Part shown: in pieces, positions 1-9,478 of the stretch
Layout of the letters: every line of letters begins with the position of its first letter
Position numbering within the stretch: position 1 is the first letter of the stretch
NCBI RefSeq assembly: GCF_900104185.1
Contig: NZ_FNIZ01000005.1
Span: 134,278 to 198,277, forward strand
Direction of reading: 5' to 3'
From: Halobacillus aidingensis
Lineage (GTDB): Bacteria; Bacillota; Bacilli; Bacillales; Halobacillaceae
Length of the DNA: 64,000 nt
The notes under the pieces: generated by a model
What the model saw: the letters and a program-made list of their open reading frames with translations, nothing else
Databases searched by the model: none
Told to the model about the DNA's origin: nothing
Position numbers and translations under genes: made by a program

Positions 1-80
1 CGCAAGAAGTCTGGAACGCTCGCAAGAAGTCTGGAACGCTCGCAAGAAGTCTGGAACGCTCGCAAGAAAGCCGGAACGCA
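1..80. repeat. 20-bp tandem repeat, four units (cut by window edge)
   Basis: Four head-to-tail 20-bp units. The first three are identical (CGCAAGAAGTCTGGAACGCT) and the fourth, 61-80, is diverged. The array runs off the left edge, so its true length is unknown. It lies directly downstream of the terminator of the minus-strand aldehyde dehydrogenase gene. There are no unique spacers, so it is not a CRISPR array. Two more degenerate arrays with the same 20-nt period lie at 13396 and 60491. Confidence 0.9.
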
Positions 81-83
81 CAA

Positions 84-110
84 AAAAAGCGAGCGCAATG
101 CTCGCTTTTT
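84..110 (-). terminator. intrinsic terminator of the aldehyde dehydrogenase gene
   Basis: An 11-bp perfect stem (AAAAAGCGAGC paired with GCTCGCTTTTT, loop GCAAT) begins just after the stop codon at 112. It has T runs on both strands, so it could work in both directions. Confidence 0.85.
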
Positions 111-111
111 A

Positions 112-1473
112 CTATCCGAAGAATTTCTTCAGCACGGCCATGCCGAGCTGGGATCCGGGATAGCGGAAGTTCTGATCGAACCGGGTCGTTTGTTTTGTTA
201 TGCTTTTCTCATGCGTAAAGGTATCAAAGCTTCGCTTGCCATGGTAGCTGCCCATACCACTCTCGCCGACGCCTCCAAATGGAAGGTGTGGATTGATGAT
301 GTGGTAAAGGGTATCGTTGATGCATCCGCCGCCGAAAGAGATCGAGTTGAGGATGCGCTGCTGTTCGACTTCGTTTTCGCCGAAGTAATACAGGGCAAGC
401 GGCTTTGGCCGGCTGTTGATTTTATCAATGGCTTCATCGAGTGCATGGTAAGTCAAGACTGGCAGCACAGGCCCGAAGATTTCATCTTTCATGACTTGAT
501 CTTCCCAGGACACCTGATCGATAATGGTAGGCGCGATTTTGTGTTTGGATTCATCCAAAGAACCACCGACGACGACCGTTCCGGAATCGAGGTAAGAAGA
601 TACTCGTTCAAAGTGCGTTTGGTTTACGATTTTGGTGTACTCTTCATTGTCCAAAGGATTCTCACCGTAAAACTGCTGAATGTACTTTTTCATGGCACGG
701 ATCAAATCCGCTTTTACTTCATGGTGGACATAAAGGTAATCAGGTGCAATACACGTTTGTCCTGCATTGGTGAATTTGCCCCAGACGATGCGTTTGGCGG
801 CAAGGTCGATGTTTGCATCTTTGTGAACGATCGTCGGGCTTTTTCCTCCAAGTTCCAGCGTCACAGGGATGAGCTGTTTGCTCGCTTTCTCCATAATGAT
901 TTTTCCGACGGGAACGCTCCCGGTGAAGAAAATATAATCAAGCGGTTGTTCAAGCAGCTCCTGGGTCACCTCTTTATCGCCTTCAACGACGGCAATAAAG
1001 TGAGGAGGGAAGTATTGTTCAATCATCTTTTTCAACACCCACGAAACAGTTGGTGTCAGCTCAGATGGTTTGATGATGACCGTATTTCCGGCTGCAATCG
1101 CACCGATCACCGGGGCGAGGGCGAGCTGGACGGGGTAGTTCCACGGAGCGATGACCAATACAGTGCCATAGGGCTCTTTTCGAATGAAGTTTTTTGAGCC
1201 TGTATGGGTGAGTGGTGTCTTCACTTTAGTCGGCTGCATCCATGTTTTTAACTGTTTCACATGGTGATCGATTTCACTTTTCAAAAAAGCGATTTCTGAT
1301 GCGTACGCTTCATATTCCGATTTATTCATATCGAATTTCAAAGCATTGAGAATCGGTTTTTCAAAGGTCGCGAGCATCTTTTTCATTTTTAACAGCTGTT
1401 CTTTACGGAAAGCATAGCTCTTCGTATGTCCCTCTTTGAACCATGATTTTTGTAGCTTCACCGTTGGGTGCAT
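112..1473 (-). CDS. aldehyde dehydrogenase (class 3 / YwdH-like)
   Basis: 453 aa, cytosolic NAD(P)-dependent aldehyde oxidation to the carboxylic acid. Visible family marks: Rossmann segment with FTGSVPVGK near residues 183-191, general base E207 in LELGGKSP, catalytic C241 in NAGQTCIAPD, and a C-terminal KRSFDTFTHEKS segment typical of the short class-3 type found in Bacilli. The length fits the membrane-lipid-aldehyde/YwdH branch, but the substrate cannot be read from the sequence. Start ATG has AAGGAGGAG 7 nt upstream. It lies 15 bp downstream of rnz on the same strand, so co-transcription is likely. Confidence 0.93.
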   Translation of the reverse strand: MHPTVKLQKSWFKEGHTKSYAFRKEQLLKMKKMLATFEKPILNALKFDMNKSEYEAYASEIAFLKSEIDHHVKQLKTWMQPTKVKTPLTHTGSKNFIRKEPYGTVLVIAPWNYPVQLALAPVIGAIAAGNTVIIKPSELTPTVSWVLKKMIEQYFPPHFIAVVEGDKEVTQELLEQPLDYIFFTGSVPVGKIIMEKASKQLIPVTLELGGKSPTIVHKDANIDLAAKRIVWGKFTNAGQTCIAPDYLYVHHEVKADLIRAMKKYIQQFYGENPLDNEEYTKIVNQTHFERVSSYLDSGTVVVGGSLDESKHKIAPTIIDQVSWEDQVMKDEIFGPVLPVLTYHALDEAIDKINSRPKPLALYYFGENEVEQQRILNSISFGGGCINDTLYHIINPHLPFGGVGESGMGSYHGKRSFDTFTHEKSITKQTTRFDQNFRYPGSQLGMAVLKKFFG

Positions 1474-1488
1474 ACAGCTCCTCCTTTG

Positions 1489-2412
1489 TTAAGTCCGTTT
1501 AATGGGATGTTGATAAAAATCGTATGCGATGGTGGTGTTTGGGAATATGCCCTGTGCTTCGTCCAGGAGCTCCTCCACCGAATCACCCTGGTACCTGGAA
1601 GAAACATGATTAAGAATCAATTCTCCAACATTTGCTTTCTCTGCAAGGGTGGCGGCTTGTTTGACGGTGGAATGAAAATAATCATAAGCCATCTTTTCTT
1701 CATCCCCAGCAAAAGTCGCCTCATGAACGAGGACGTCGCTGTCTTTCAAGACCTCTTCGAGATGTGGAAGGTAACGTGTGTCTCCCAAAATGGCGATTTT
1801 ACGACCCTTTTTAGGCGGTCCAATCACGTCTTCGCGGTTAATGACTCTTCCATCCTCAAGGACCGTCCGAGGTTGATTTTTGATCTTTTGATAGACAGGT
1901 CCAGGTTTGATTCCCAACGCCTTTAGCTTTTCTGGCTGAAGCTCGCCAAGTTGATCTTTTTCCTTAAGGATATATCCATAGCTTTCAAGTCCATGTTCAA
2001 GTTTAACGGCTTCAACGATGAACTGTTCGTCTTCGAAAAGCTCACCTTCTTCCACTTCTTCAATGTAAAGGGGGTAGCGAAGGTGCGTTCCGCTCAATTC
2101 GAGACTGATATCAATGTAATCTTTTAAACCGCGCGGCCCGTAAACGGTTACAGGAGTTTCTCCACCTTGGAAAGAACGGCTGCTCAATAATCCGGGCAGT
2201 CCATAAATGTGATCCCCGTGAAGGTGGGTGATAAAAATCACTTCAATTCGTCGCGGGCGTATGTTTGTATTTAATATTTGCTGTTGTGTGCCTTCTCCAC
2301 AGTCAAAGACCCATGTCGTTCCACGCTCTTCAAGAAGGCGGAGGACAAGGGAGGAGACATTTCTTTCTTTTGATGGGACACCAGATCCCGTACCTAAAAA
2401 AAATAGTTCCAT
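1489..2412 (-). CDS. rnz: ribonuclease Z (tRNA 3'-processing endonuclease)
   Basis: 307 aa, the usual length of short RNase Z. It removes the 3' trailer from tRNA precursors lacking encoded CCA. It starts with the family signature [14 protein letters not shown] and has the zinc motif H63-L-H65-G-D67-H68. Further metallo-beta-lactamase-fold marks are ILGDTRY and the HEATF segment. The open frame extends 39 codons upstream, but the conserved N-terminus and a GGAGAG site 8 nt before ATG at 2412 fix this start. A terminator at 2477-2509 separates it from namA, so it probably has its own promoter in about 60 bp. Confidence 0.96.
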   Translation of the reverse strand: MELFFLGTGSGVPSKERNVSSLVLRLLEERGTTWVFDCGEGTQQQILNTNIRPRRIEVIFITHLHGDHIYGLPGLLSSRSFQGGETPVTVYGPRGLKDYIDISLELSGTHLRYPLYIEEVEEGELFEDEQFIVEAVKLEHGLESYGYILKEKDQLGELQPEKLKALGIKPGPVYQKIKNQPRTVLEDGRVINREDVIGPPKKGRKIAILGDTRYLPHLEEVLKDSDVLVHEATFAGDEEKMAYDYFHSTVKQAATLAEKANVGELILNHVSSRYQGDSVEELLDEAQGIFPNTTIAYDFYQHPIKRT

Positions 2413-2476
2413 TGCCAACACTCTCCTACACTTATCATGATACCACCAGAAGGGGGAGAACACACTTGAAAAGCCA

Positions 2477-2509
2477 TAAAAAAAACTGCCGGATGCGTTT
2501 CCGGCAGTT
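2477..2509 (-). terminator. terminator of namA
   Basis: A 10-bp perfect stem (AACTGCCGGA with TCCGGCAGTT) is followed on the minus strand by eight T. It lies 10 bp after the namA stop codon. Confidence 0.88.
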
Positions 2510-2518
2510 CGCAGATGT

Positions 2519-3535
2519 TTACCAAGCACGAGTGTATTGTCTTGGCCCTTCTAATGAGTAGCCGAGTTCATCAGCTGCTTCTTTTGGCCAGTAAGGATTT
2601 CTCAAGAGAGCCCGGGCCAGGAAAATCAAGTCGGCCCGTTCATTTTGCAAAATTTCTTCCGCTTGATTTCCACTTGTGATCAAACCGACAGCCCCCGTGT
2701 CGATACCGGCGCCTTGTTTGATTTGTTCAGCGTACGTAACCTGGTAACCGGGGTAAGGATCGATCGCAGCAGGTACGACACCACCTGAGCTGACGTCAAT
2801 GAGATCTACACCCTGAGTCTTCATCTCACGGGCAAAATAGATAAAGTCGTCCATCGTGTTTCCATCTTTATGATATTCTTCTCCGGAGATTCTGACGAAC
2901 AATGGTCCATTCCATTCATGCTTAACGGCCTCGATCGCTTCACGCAGGAAGCGGTAACGGTTTTCACGGGTGCCTCCATATTCATCGTCCCGCTTGTTCG
3001 TAAGAGGGGAGAGGAATTGGTTGATCAAATACCCGTGGGCTGCGTGAAGTTCAATCACATCAAAACCGGCTTCTTTAGATCGGCGAGCCCCCTCGCGGAA
3101 AGCTTCCACTGTACGTTGGATGTCTTCTTTCGCCATTTCTGTCGGGACCTTCATGGATGCACTGAAAGCTTCAGCACTCGGGGCGAAAATTTCATCCCGT
3201 AAGTTGGCTTTACGTCCGGCATGGGCCAGTTGAATGCCAGCTTTAGCCCCGTGACGGTGTATGCCTTCATTGATTTTTTGTAATCCTTCAATGTGTTCGT
3301 CGTTCCAGATACCGAGGTCTTCATGTGAAATACGGCCTTCAGGTAACACAGCGGTCGCTTCTGTAATGATCAGTCCGACTTGTCCAGCCGCGCGGCTTTC
3401 GTAATGGGTAAGGTGAAAGGGCTGAGCATAGCCGTCCTGATTGTCCGATGAATACATACACATCGGAGACATGACGATACGGTTTTTTAACGTGACGTCT
3501 TTTACTGTATAAGGTTCAAATAATTTATGTTTCAA
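2519..3535 (-). CDS. namA: NADPH dehydrogenase NamA (YqjM-type old yellow enzyme)
   Basis: 338 aa FMN-dependent ene-reductase, reducing activated C=C bonds of enals, enones and nitro compounds with NADPH. The residues known from Bacillus YqjM are at the same numbers: C26 and Y28 (MSPMCMYS), H164 and H167 (LHAAHGYL) and the C-terminal R336 (YTRAW) that completes the neighbouring active site in the dimer. The start is TTG, with GGAGGAGG upstream; it overlaps the TGA of the glycosyltransferase (TTGA), suggesting translational coupling. This is a yqj-type neighbourhood as in Bacillus subtilis. Confidence 0.95.
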   Translation of the reverse strand: MKHKLFEPYTVKDVTLKNRIVMSPMCMYSSDNQDGYAQPFHLTHYESRAAGQVGLIITEATAVLPEGRISHEDLGIWNDEHIEGLQKINEGIHRHGAKAGIQLAHAGRKANLRDEIFAPSAEAFSASMKVPTEMAKEDIQRTVEAFREGARRSKEAGFDVIELHAAHGYLINQFLSPLTNKRDDEYGGTRENRYRFLREAIEAVKHEWNGPLFVRISGEEYHKDGNTMDDFIYFAREMKTQGVDLIDVSSGGVVPAAIDPYPGYQVTYAEQIKQGAGIDTGAVGLITSGNQAEEILQNERADLIFLARALLRNPYWPKEAADELGYSLEGPRQYTRAW

Positions 3536-4692
3536 CGATGATCCTCCTCCGAGTTACGGAAAAATTGTTTCAATTCTTTGATCGAATACTGGTTGCCACG
3601 CCATTCAATTCCTCCACGTATCCATGTCAGGATAAGCGCTCTAGCAAGCATGAAAACAAACAAAAATGCGAAAATCGGCAGACCGAAAATCATCCACCAT
3701 GGATAGTTTGTAAAAGAACGGGTAGTTAAACCATATAAACAAAATAACAAAAGGATGTTAATCGCGCTAATAATTTGAACGGGAGGATCACCGAAAATGA
3801 ACAGAAAGAACGGAAGCACTTGCGAAATAAGGACGCCGAAAACAGCAAACAAGGAGAGGGAAACAGAGTAATTCAATCCAGCAAAGGCATTTTTTTCAAA
3901 ACCCTGAAGAGCGGATTTGAAGTCTGGATACCATTCGACAGAAAGAAGCTGCTTGGCTGTTACGAGTTTTTGTCTGAATCCAGCCGCCTTAATCTTCTGC
4001 CCGAGGGCAAGATCATCATCAGGGCGAAAGCGCACCGCCTCATGGCCCCCGATCTTTTGATAACAGGATTTCGTCATCATTTGGAAAGCTCCAATCCCCA
4101 TCCCACCTCTAGGTTTCTCCTGGTTCGCCGTCCATGGTCGTTTTAAATAACCGAAACCGAACAAAAAGTAGGAGATCAAGCCACGTAACGCAAAAGAACG
4201 GGCCGTTAGATCTGGTGCTGCTGTGAGGTGATCGAGCTTTTCAGCTTTCATGGCTGTCGTCGCTTTAGTGAGGGTCTGTTCTTCGAATTGAATATCTGCG
4301 TCTGTAAAAAGCAAATAAGCGCCAGCGGCAAGCTCGGCGCCTTTTTTCAGAGCATGATTTTTCCCAAGCCACCCTTTTGGCAGGTGATCGATATGAACGG
4401 CTCGAATGGAAGAGTGCAGGGCAGCTGCTTCATCGATGATTTCACCCGTTCGATCATTGGAGCGGTCGTTCACAGCGATGATTTCAATTTCCACGTTTTT
4501 TTGGTTCGCAAGGGTGTGCAACGTTTCGTGAATAGAGTCTTCTTCGTCTTTAGCTGCGATGATCACAGAGATGAGCTCGGACGTTTGAGAAGGAACGGTA
4601 TGTTCGAGCTTTGGAATTTTTCTAATCCCCAAAAGGAAGTCCGTGAGCAGGATGGTCCATACAAGTATGAGTCCAACAAATACCCAAAACAT
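3532..4692 (-). CDS. membrane glycosyltransferase, family 2
   Basis: 386 aa. An N-terminal membrane helix is followed by a GT2 (GT-A fold) catalytic domain: nucleotide-binding start [13 protein letters not shown], the VNDRSNDRT segment, the metal-binding DADIQF motif and an acidic RPDDDLALG segment. Several hydrophobic helices follow in the C-terminal third. This layout is shared with CrtQ/hopanoid-associated and other lipid-glycosylating enzymes; the acceptor is unknown. An upstream ATG at 4752 is possible but overlaps the previous gene by 59 bp. ATG 4692 is 1 bp after that gene's stop and is preferred, although its GGAAAA site is weak. Confidence 0.85.
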   Translation of the reverse strand: MFWVFVGLILVWTILLTDFLLGIRKIPKLEHTVPSQTSELISVIIAAKDEEDSIHETLHTLANQKNVEIEIIAVNDRSNDRTGEIIDEAAALHSSIRAVHIDHLPKGWLGKNHALKKGAELAAGAYLLFTDADIQFEEQTLTKATTAMKAEKLDHLTAAPDLTARSFALRGLISYFLFGFGYLKRPWTANQEKPRGGMGIGAFQMMTKSCYQKIGGHEAVRFRPDDDLALGQKIKAAGFRQKLVTAKQLLSVEWYPDFKSALQGFEKNAFAGLNYSVSLSLFAVFGVLISQVLPFFLFIFGDPPVQIISAINILLLFCLYGLTTRSFTNYPWWMIFGLPIFAFLFVFMLARALILTWIRGGIEWRGNQYSIKELKQFFRNSEEDHR

Positions 4693-4693
4693 A

Positions 4694-5440
4694 TTATCGA
4701 TTTTTCCGTTTTCGAAAAAGATCACGATACTCGATGGCCTGATGAGGAACATCTGTGAAAATTCCGTTCACACCCAGGCTGTAACACTTTTTCATCATGG
4801 AAGGGCGGTTGACCGTATAGATGCGGAGTTCTAGGTTTTCTTTGTGGCAGCGTTTCACGAGCTTTTTATCCAGAAGGCGGTGTTTGACATGCAAGGCATC
4901 ACACCCTTCGGATTTCGCGTATTGAGGAAGGTTCCGCATTTTCGTCGATGTCAAAAATGCCGTCTGAATCGATGGATTGATTTCTTTCATGCGTGTGAGG
5001 GAATCGGCATTGAAACTGGAAATAACGGTCCGCTCCAGAACGTGATACCGTTTTAAAGATTCATAGACAATCCGCTCGATGTTTTTATAGGCAATGACGT
5101 TCGTTTTCAGTTCGACATTTAAAAACATAGGCTGGTCTCGAAACCAGCGAAGAAACTCGTCCAGTGTTACAATATAAGTGTCAGAAAATTTAGGAGAAAA
5201 CCAGCTTCCTGCATCAAGCAGGCGCAGCTGAGCATATGTATAGTCTTGTACGAACCCTGTTCCATTGGTGGTGCGTCTCAGGTTTTCATCATGGATGAGG
5301 ACGGGGATTTGGTCTTTGGTTAGCTGCACATCGGTCTCGATTCCGTCAGCTCCGGCTGCACGCGCCAGTTCAAAAGCAGGCATCGTATTTTCCGGAGCGA
5401 GCTTACTCGCTCCTCGATGAGCGTAAATAAGGGTTTTCAT
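4694..5440 (-). CDS. glycerophosphodiester phosphodiesterase
   Basis: 248 aa GDPD (UgpQ/GlpQ-like TIM barrel), hydrolysing deacylated phospholipid headgroup diesters to glycerol-3-phosphate and an alcohol. Seen: HRGASKLAPENT near the N-terminus (catalytic His, Arg, Glu), ETDVQLTKD, and HDENLRRTT (second catalytic His). There is no signal peptide, so it should be cytosolic. The frame stays open 60 codons further upstream, but ATG 5440 directly precedes the conserved strand and has GAGGTG 7 nt before it. It is first in a minus-strand run with the glycosyltransferase and namA, divergent from the M20 peptidase gene. Confidence 0.93.
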   Translation of the reverse strand: MKTLIYAHRGASKLAPENTMPAFELARAAGADGIETDVQLTKDQIPVLIHDENLRRTTNGTGFVQDYTYAQLRLLDAGSWFSPKFSDTYIVTLDEFLRWFRDQPMFLNVELKTNVIAYKNIERIVYESLKRYHVLERTVISSFNADSLTRMKEINPSIQTAFLTSTKMRNLPQYAKSEGCDALHVKHRLLDKKLVKRCHKENLELRIYTVNRPSMMKKCYSLGVNGIFTDVPHQAIEYRDLFRKRKNR

Positions 5441-5522
5441 CGTGACGTTCACCTCTTCCAAGTAGCTTATGAGTTTGATTGTGTTTGATAATTCAGCAAA
5501 AGTCAATAAGGAGTGTGACCCC

Positions 5523-7148
5523 ATGACAGTTTGGCAGACGAAAGAGCAGTTGACCGATCTCTTATGTTCTTTGGTAGAATATCCCAGCATAACGAACAGT
5601 AATGAAGAAATCGCAATCATCGAATACTTATATTATATTTTGGAAGATCGCGATTATTATAAAAAACGGCCCAGCCACCTCAACTTGCATCCGCTGGACG
5701 ATGGGCGTCAATTACTGACAGCTTTAGTAAAAAAAGACGAGGCCAAGGAGACGCTCGTATTGATTTCCCACGTCGATGTCGTGGGGATTGAAGATTACGG
5801 TTCCTATCAGAATCTTGCTTTCTATCCGCGTGAGCTCACTCAAGAGCTACATAAGAATGTAGAAGATCTGCCGAAAGAAGCAGCCCGAGACCTGGAGTCA
5901 GGGAACTGGCTCTTCGGTCGAGGAACGATGGATATGAAAGCAGGTCTTACCGTCCACTTATCCCTATTGGAAAAGGCGATGGCAGGGGAATTTGACGGGA
6001 ATTTACTTTTAGTCGCTGTCCCTGATGAAGAAGTGAACTCGGAAGGAATGCTGGCTGCTCTTCCAGCCCTTGCCGAGATTCGGGATAAGGAGGACCTTGA
6101 ATATAAAGCGGCTCTGAATGGCGAACCGATGTTCAGCAAATATCCCGGCGATCCTGCTTATTATTTGTACACAGGTTCCATTGGAAAGACGCTGCCGGGC
6201 TTTTTATGTTACGGAAAAGAAACGCACGCCGGTGAACCGTTCGGAGGGTTGAATGCCAACCTGATGGTCAGCTACTTAGCACAGGAAATGGAACTGAACG
6301 AAGCCTTTATTGAAAAGGTCGGAGGAGAGCGGACACCGCCTCCGCTCAGTCTGATGCAGCGCGACTTAAAATTTGAGTATTCGGTGCAGACCCCTCAGGC
6401 AGCGGTCGCGATGTACAATGTCCTCTATATGAAGCAGTCCATTACAGAACTGAATGAAAAACTATTACAGGCGGCGCAGAGGGCAAAAGCGAAAATCATC
6501 AATCATTACTACCATCAGGCGTCTTTTTATTTGGAAGGCACGCAGACATCCGCTTTTCATCCGGACATCACGATACTGACCTATGATCAATTATACAAGG
6601 AAGCGGTCGCACGGTACGGGAAAATGGAAGTCGATCGCCGGCAGAACCGGTTAGTCAATTTGAGAGACCAGGGCGATCGTGATTTCTCTACAACACTTGT
6701 CCAAAGTCTTGCATCCATATGCAAAGATATCAGCCCGATGATCGTCCTTTTTTATAGTCCACCTTTTTATCCGGCGGTATCGTCTAATGACGATCCTTTC
6801 ATCCAGCATGGGGCCAAAACGGCCATCGATTATGCCAGGGAGAAGTTCGGAGAAGAGCTTGAAGTGGTGGAGTATTTCACAGGGTTAAGCGACTTGAGTT
6901 TTATCGGTCCGACATCTTCCACGTCTTCTCTATCTGATTTGACGAAGCAGATGCCGATTCACGGGAATGGTTTTGAGTGGCCGACAGAAGTGATGGAATC
7001 GATCACAATGCCGATCATCAACATTGGACCATTAGGAAGAGATCCGCACCAGTGGACGGAACGCCTGGAATTAACCTACAGTTTTGAAAAACTGCCTCAG
7101 ATTTTGACGCGGGTTATTCATGAGTTCTTTAAGAAGGACATGGGATAA
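5523..7148 (+). CDS. M20 family peptidase (RocB/YqjN-like)
   Basis: 541 aa, longer than typical M20 deacetylases but right for the RocB-like arginine-utilisation subfamily. Metal and catalytic motifs: LISHVDVVG (H83, D85), GRGTMDMKAG (metal-bridging Asp) and VPDEEVNSEG (catalytic and metal Glu). The substrate is probably a peptide or acylated amino acid; it is not known for this subfamily. The frame begins at 5469, but ATG 5523 has AAGGAG 9 nt upstream and is chosen. Its position next to namA and rnz matches the yqj cluster of Bacillus. Confidence 0.88.
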   Translation: MTVWQTKEQLTDLLCSLVEYPSITNSNEEIAIIEYLYYILEDRDYYKKRPSHLNLHPLDDGRQLLTALVKKDEAKETLVLISHVDVVGIEDYGSYQNLAFYPRELTQELHKNVEDLPKEAARDLESGNWLFGRGTMDMKAGLTVHLSLLEKAMAGEFDGNLLLVAVPDEEVNSEGMLAALPALAEIRDKEDLEYKAALNGEPMFSKYPGDPAYYLYTGSIGKTLPGFLCYGKETHAGEPFGGLNANLMVSYLAQEMELNEAFIEKVGGERTPPPLSLMQRDLKFEYSVQTPQAAVAMYNVLYMKQSITELNEKLLQAAQRAKAKIINHYYHQASFYLEGTQTSAFHPDITILTYDQLYKEAVARYGKMEVDRRQNRLVNLRDQGDRDFSTTLVQSLASICKDISPMIVLFYSPPFYPAVSSNDDPFIQHGAKTAIDYAREKFGEELEVVEYFTGLSDLSFIGPTSSTSSLSDLTKQMPIHGNGFEWPTEVMESITMPIINIGPLGRDPHQWTERLELTYSFEKLPQILTRVIHEFFKKDMG

Positions 7149-7189
7149 AAGGGTTTTTGAGCAAACTTCTCTAAAAGGTCGGTGGTAGG

Positions 7190-7681
7190 ATGGGCGTTAT
7201 TTTTATTACTGGATTATCTGGTGTCGGTAAAACAAGTGTACTGCAAAGATTGGGGAATGAAGGATACGATGTGGTGGATACCGATGATCATGGGTACACA
7301 AAGAAAATCGCTACAGGAGAAGGGGATGAAATCGTGTGGGATGAAGAAAAAATCTCGCATCTTATCGAGCGAAAAAAGCACCCTCATTTAATCCTCTCAG
7401 GGTGTTATTCGAATCAAGGGAATTTTTATGAATCCTTCGATGCTGTCGTCCTCCTTGAAGCACCTTTGGATGTTATGCTTGATCGTGTGAATAAAAGAGA
7501 GACAAATCCTTACGGAAAGCATACAGATGAGAGGAAGGCAATTATAGAAAGTTTTAATTATGTGCTTCCAAAACTGCGAGCAAATGCAGATGTGGTGATC
7601 GATACATCAAAGGTGGGCATCTCTCAAACGGCCGATCGTTTGAAAAGTTTAATGATCCTGTCGCATCAGGTCAGGATTTAG
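7190..7681 (+). CDS. P-loop nucleotide kinase-like protein
   Basis: 163 aa with a clear Walker A (GLSGVGKTS, residues 8-16) near the N-terminus and an adenylate/shikimate-kinase type arrangement: an acidic DTDDHG substrate-side motif, a Walker-B-like VVLLEAP strand and a basic lid region with RVNKRETNPYGK. Proteins of this shape phosphorylate small molecules; the substrate is not evident. Start ATG follows GGTGGTAGG. It is 41 bp after the M20 gene and may be co-transcribed. It ends at a shared bidirectional terminator. Confidence 0.72.
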   Translation: MGVIFITGLSGVGKTSVLQRLGNEGYDVVDTDDHGYTKKIATGEGDEIVWDEEKISHLIERKKHPHLILSGCYSNQGNFYESFDAVVLLEAPLDVMLDRVNKRETNPYGKHTDERKAIIESFNYVLPKLRANADVVIDTSKVGISQTADRLKSLMILSHQVRI

Positions 7682-7689
7682 GTATAAAA

Positions 7690-7720
7690 AAGCGTCCGGA
7701 AATCAATTCCGGACGCTTTT
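7690..7720 (+). terminator. bidirectional terminator
   Basis: AGCGTCCGGA pairs with the reverse complement ending in CCGGACGCT around a short AT loop, with A and T runs on both sides. It serves the kinase gene on plus and the AbgT gene on minus, which converge here. Confidence 0.88.
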
Positions 7721-7732
7721 GTTTAGGATGGA

Positions 7733-9256
7733 TTAACCATTGTATTCGAATCCTGCTCCAGGACCGATTGGCAAGCCGGTCAGCATCCAAATCAACAGCA
7801 TCAATGTCCAAATGACAAAGAATGCAATGGAATAAGGAAGCATGGTAGAAATCAATGTACCAATACCGACCTTCTTATCATACTTTTGTGCAAACGCAAT
7901 GACGATCGCAAAGTATGGCATTAATGGTGAAATGATGTTCGTTGTAGAGTCGGCAATCCGGTAAGCGAGCGTTGTAAGCTCAGGAGAGTAACCGAGCTGC
8001 ATCATCAACGGTACGAATACGGGAGCCATAATCGCCCATTTCGCTGACGAGCTTCCGATGAACAGGTTGATGATACCAGCTACGAACATAAAAGCAATAA
8101 TAAGTCCGATGCCTGTGAAACCGATGGAATCTAGGAATTCTGCACCGCTGACAGCAATGACTTTTCCAAGATTCGTATGGTTGAAGTAGGCAACGAATTG
8201 ACCAGCCGTGAAGGCAAGAACAATGTAAATTCCCATGCTTGCCATCGTGTCGGACATTTGATTGGCTACGTCTTTATCATTCTTAATTTCGTTCGTGATC
8301 TTCCCGTAAACATAACCAGGGACAAAGAACATAATCAGAATGACAGGCACTAAGCTATGGAAAAATGGAGATGCTAAGAAATCATCAGGGTTACGCAATG
8401 GTCCCCAGGATGGTACAACGAGCAGGGATAGCAGCCCGATGGTCACGATAAACGCGATCAGAGCACCAATCATCCCTTTTTTCTCAAGTGGAGAAAGGTA
8501 GTTGACTTCTTCTTTCACGCCACCTTTGTAATCTCCAAGACGCGGCTCGACGATTTTGTCTGTTACGAGTGTACCGACAATCGTAAGGACGAAAACAGAT
8601 ACAATCATGAAGTAATAGTTCATCGTATAAAGAATCGTATCCGCATAGGCAGGATCAATGGTCGCTGCCGCTTGAATGGTCAAGTCACCAAGCAATGGAT
8701 CCAACGATGTGAGGAGCAAGTTAGCACTGAAACCAGCGGAGACACCCGCGAATGCCGCAGCAAGACCTGCAAGTGGGTGACGCCCAAGACCGGCAAATAG
8801 GACCGCTCCAAGTGGTGTCAAAACAACGTAACCGGCATCAGCAGCCATACTGGACATAATACCACCGAACACGAGCGCTGCTGTCATCAGTGAACGCGGT
8901 ACGGATGTAACAAGTCCACGAAGCATCGCACTGATCAGTCCTGAGCGTTCGGCAATTCCGATACCAAGCATCGTAACAAGAACCGTACCGAGCGGCGCGA
9001 AGCCTACGAAGTTTTCTACCATGCTTTCAAACATGTATTGAATGCCGTCACTGGAAAGCAAGTTGACGACTTGTAACGTTTCGCCGGTCGCTGGGTCTTC
9101 GACTTCCACATTCATCGTGGAGAAGATCCAGGAAGCGACGACAACCATGAGTGCAAATATTGCGAACAATGTGACAGGGTGAGGCAATTTGTTCCCGACG
9201 CGCTCAATCCAGTCGAGAATGCGCATTGTCAACCCTTTCTTTTCTTGTTGTTCCAT
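7733..9256 (-). CDS. AbgT family transporter
   Basis: 507 aa polytopic membrane protein of the AbgT (p-aminobenzoyl-glutamate transporter) family. It has a cytosolic N-terminus with RILDWIERVGNKLPHP, about 11-12 hydrophobic helices, re-entrant-type segments (GVSAGFSANLLLTSLDPL and GSSSAKWAIMAPVFVPLMMQ) and the conserved ADSTTNIISPLMPYF. Characterised members import aminobenzoyl-glutamate or export sulfonamides and p-aminobenzoate; which applies here cannot be told. ATG has AAGGAGG 7 nt upstream. It is a single gene, with its own promoter upstream and the shared terminator downstream. Confidence 0.92.
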   Translation of the reverse strand: MEQQEKKGLTMRILDWIERVGNKLPHPVTLFAIFALMVVVASWIFSTMNVEVEDPATGETLQVVNLLSSDGIQYMFESMVENFVGFAPLGTVLVTMLGIGIAERSGLISAMLRGLVTSVPRSLMTAALVFGGIMSSMAADAGYVVLTPLGAVLFAGLGRHPLAGLAAAFAGVSAGFSANLLLTSLDPLLGDLTIQAAATIDPAYADTILYTMNYYFMIVSVFVLTIVGTLVTDKIVEPRLGDYKGGVKEEVNYLSPLEKKGMIGALIAFIVTIGLLSLLVVPSWGPLRNPDDFLASPFFHSLVPVILIMFFVPGYVYGKITNEIKNDKDVANQMSDTMASMGIYIVLAFTAGQFVAYFNHTNLGKVIAVSGAEFLDSIGFTGIGLIIAFMFVAGIINLFIGSSSAKWAIMAPVFVPLMMQLGYSPELTTLAYRIADSTTNIISPLMPYFAIVIAFAQKYDKKVGIGTLISTMLPYSIAFFVIWTLMLLIWMLTGLPIGPGAGFEYNG

Positions 9257-9311
9257 GATCTTCCTCCTTATTGACCTTTACATTTCTTTTAAATTTACAA
9301 TGACGCGTTAA

Positions 9312-9340
9312 AGTATAATGAAAAGTAATTTTTATTTGAA
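9312..9340 (-). promoter_or_regulatory. candidate sigma-A promoter of the AbgT gene
   Basis: Read on the minus strand: TTCAAA, 17 bp, TATACT, about 55 bp before the AbgT start codon. The spacing is ideal and the -35 is weak. Confidence 0.45.
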
Positions 9341-9478
9341 GTCTTTTGGAAAAAGTCCCACTAGAAAAACAATTATGAATAATGTGACGTCCGTAATCTT
9401 TGTCGCATAGGAGGAAAATCTATGGCAATCATGCTACAATATAGAAAAGTGAATGATCATTCAGTATGGAGGAAGTGT

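Noticed and set aside
1-80. CRISPR-like regular array at the window start
   Set aside because: The 20-bp units abut directly with no unique spacers, and no cas gene is present.
190-1197. Long open frame (335 codons) on the plus strand opposite the aldehyde dehydrogenase
   Set aside because: The minus-strand frame has clear catalytic motifs and a proper ribosome binding site; the opposite frame has none and no recognisable domain.
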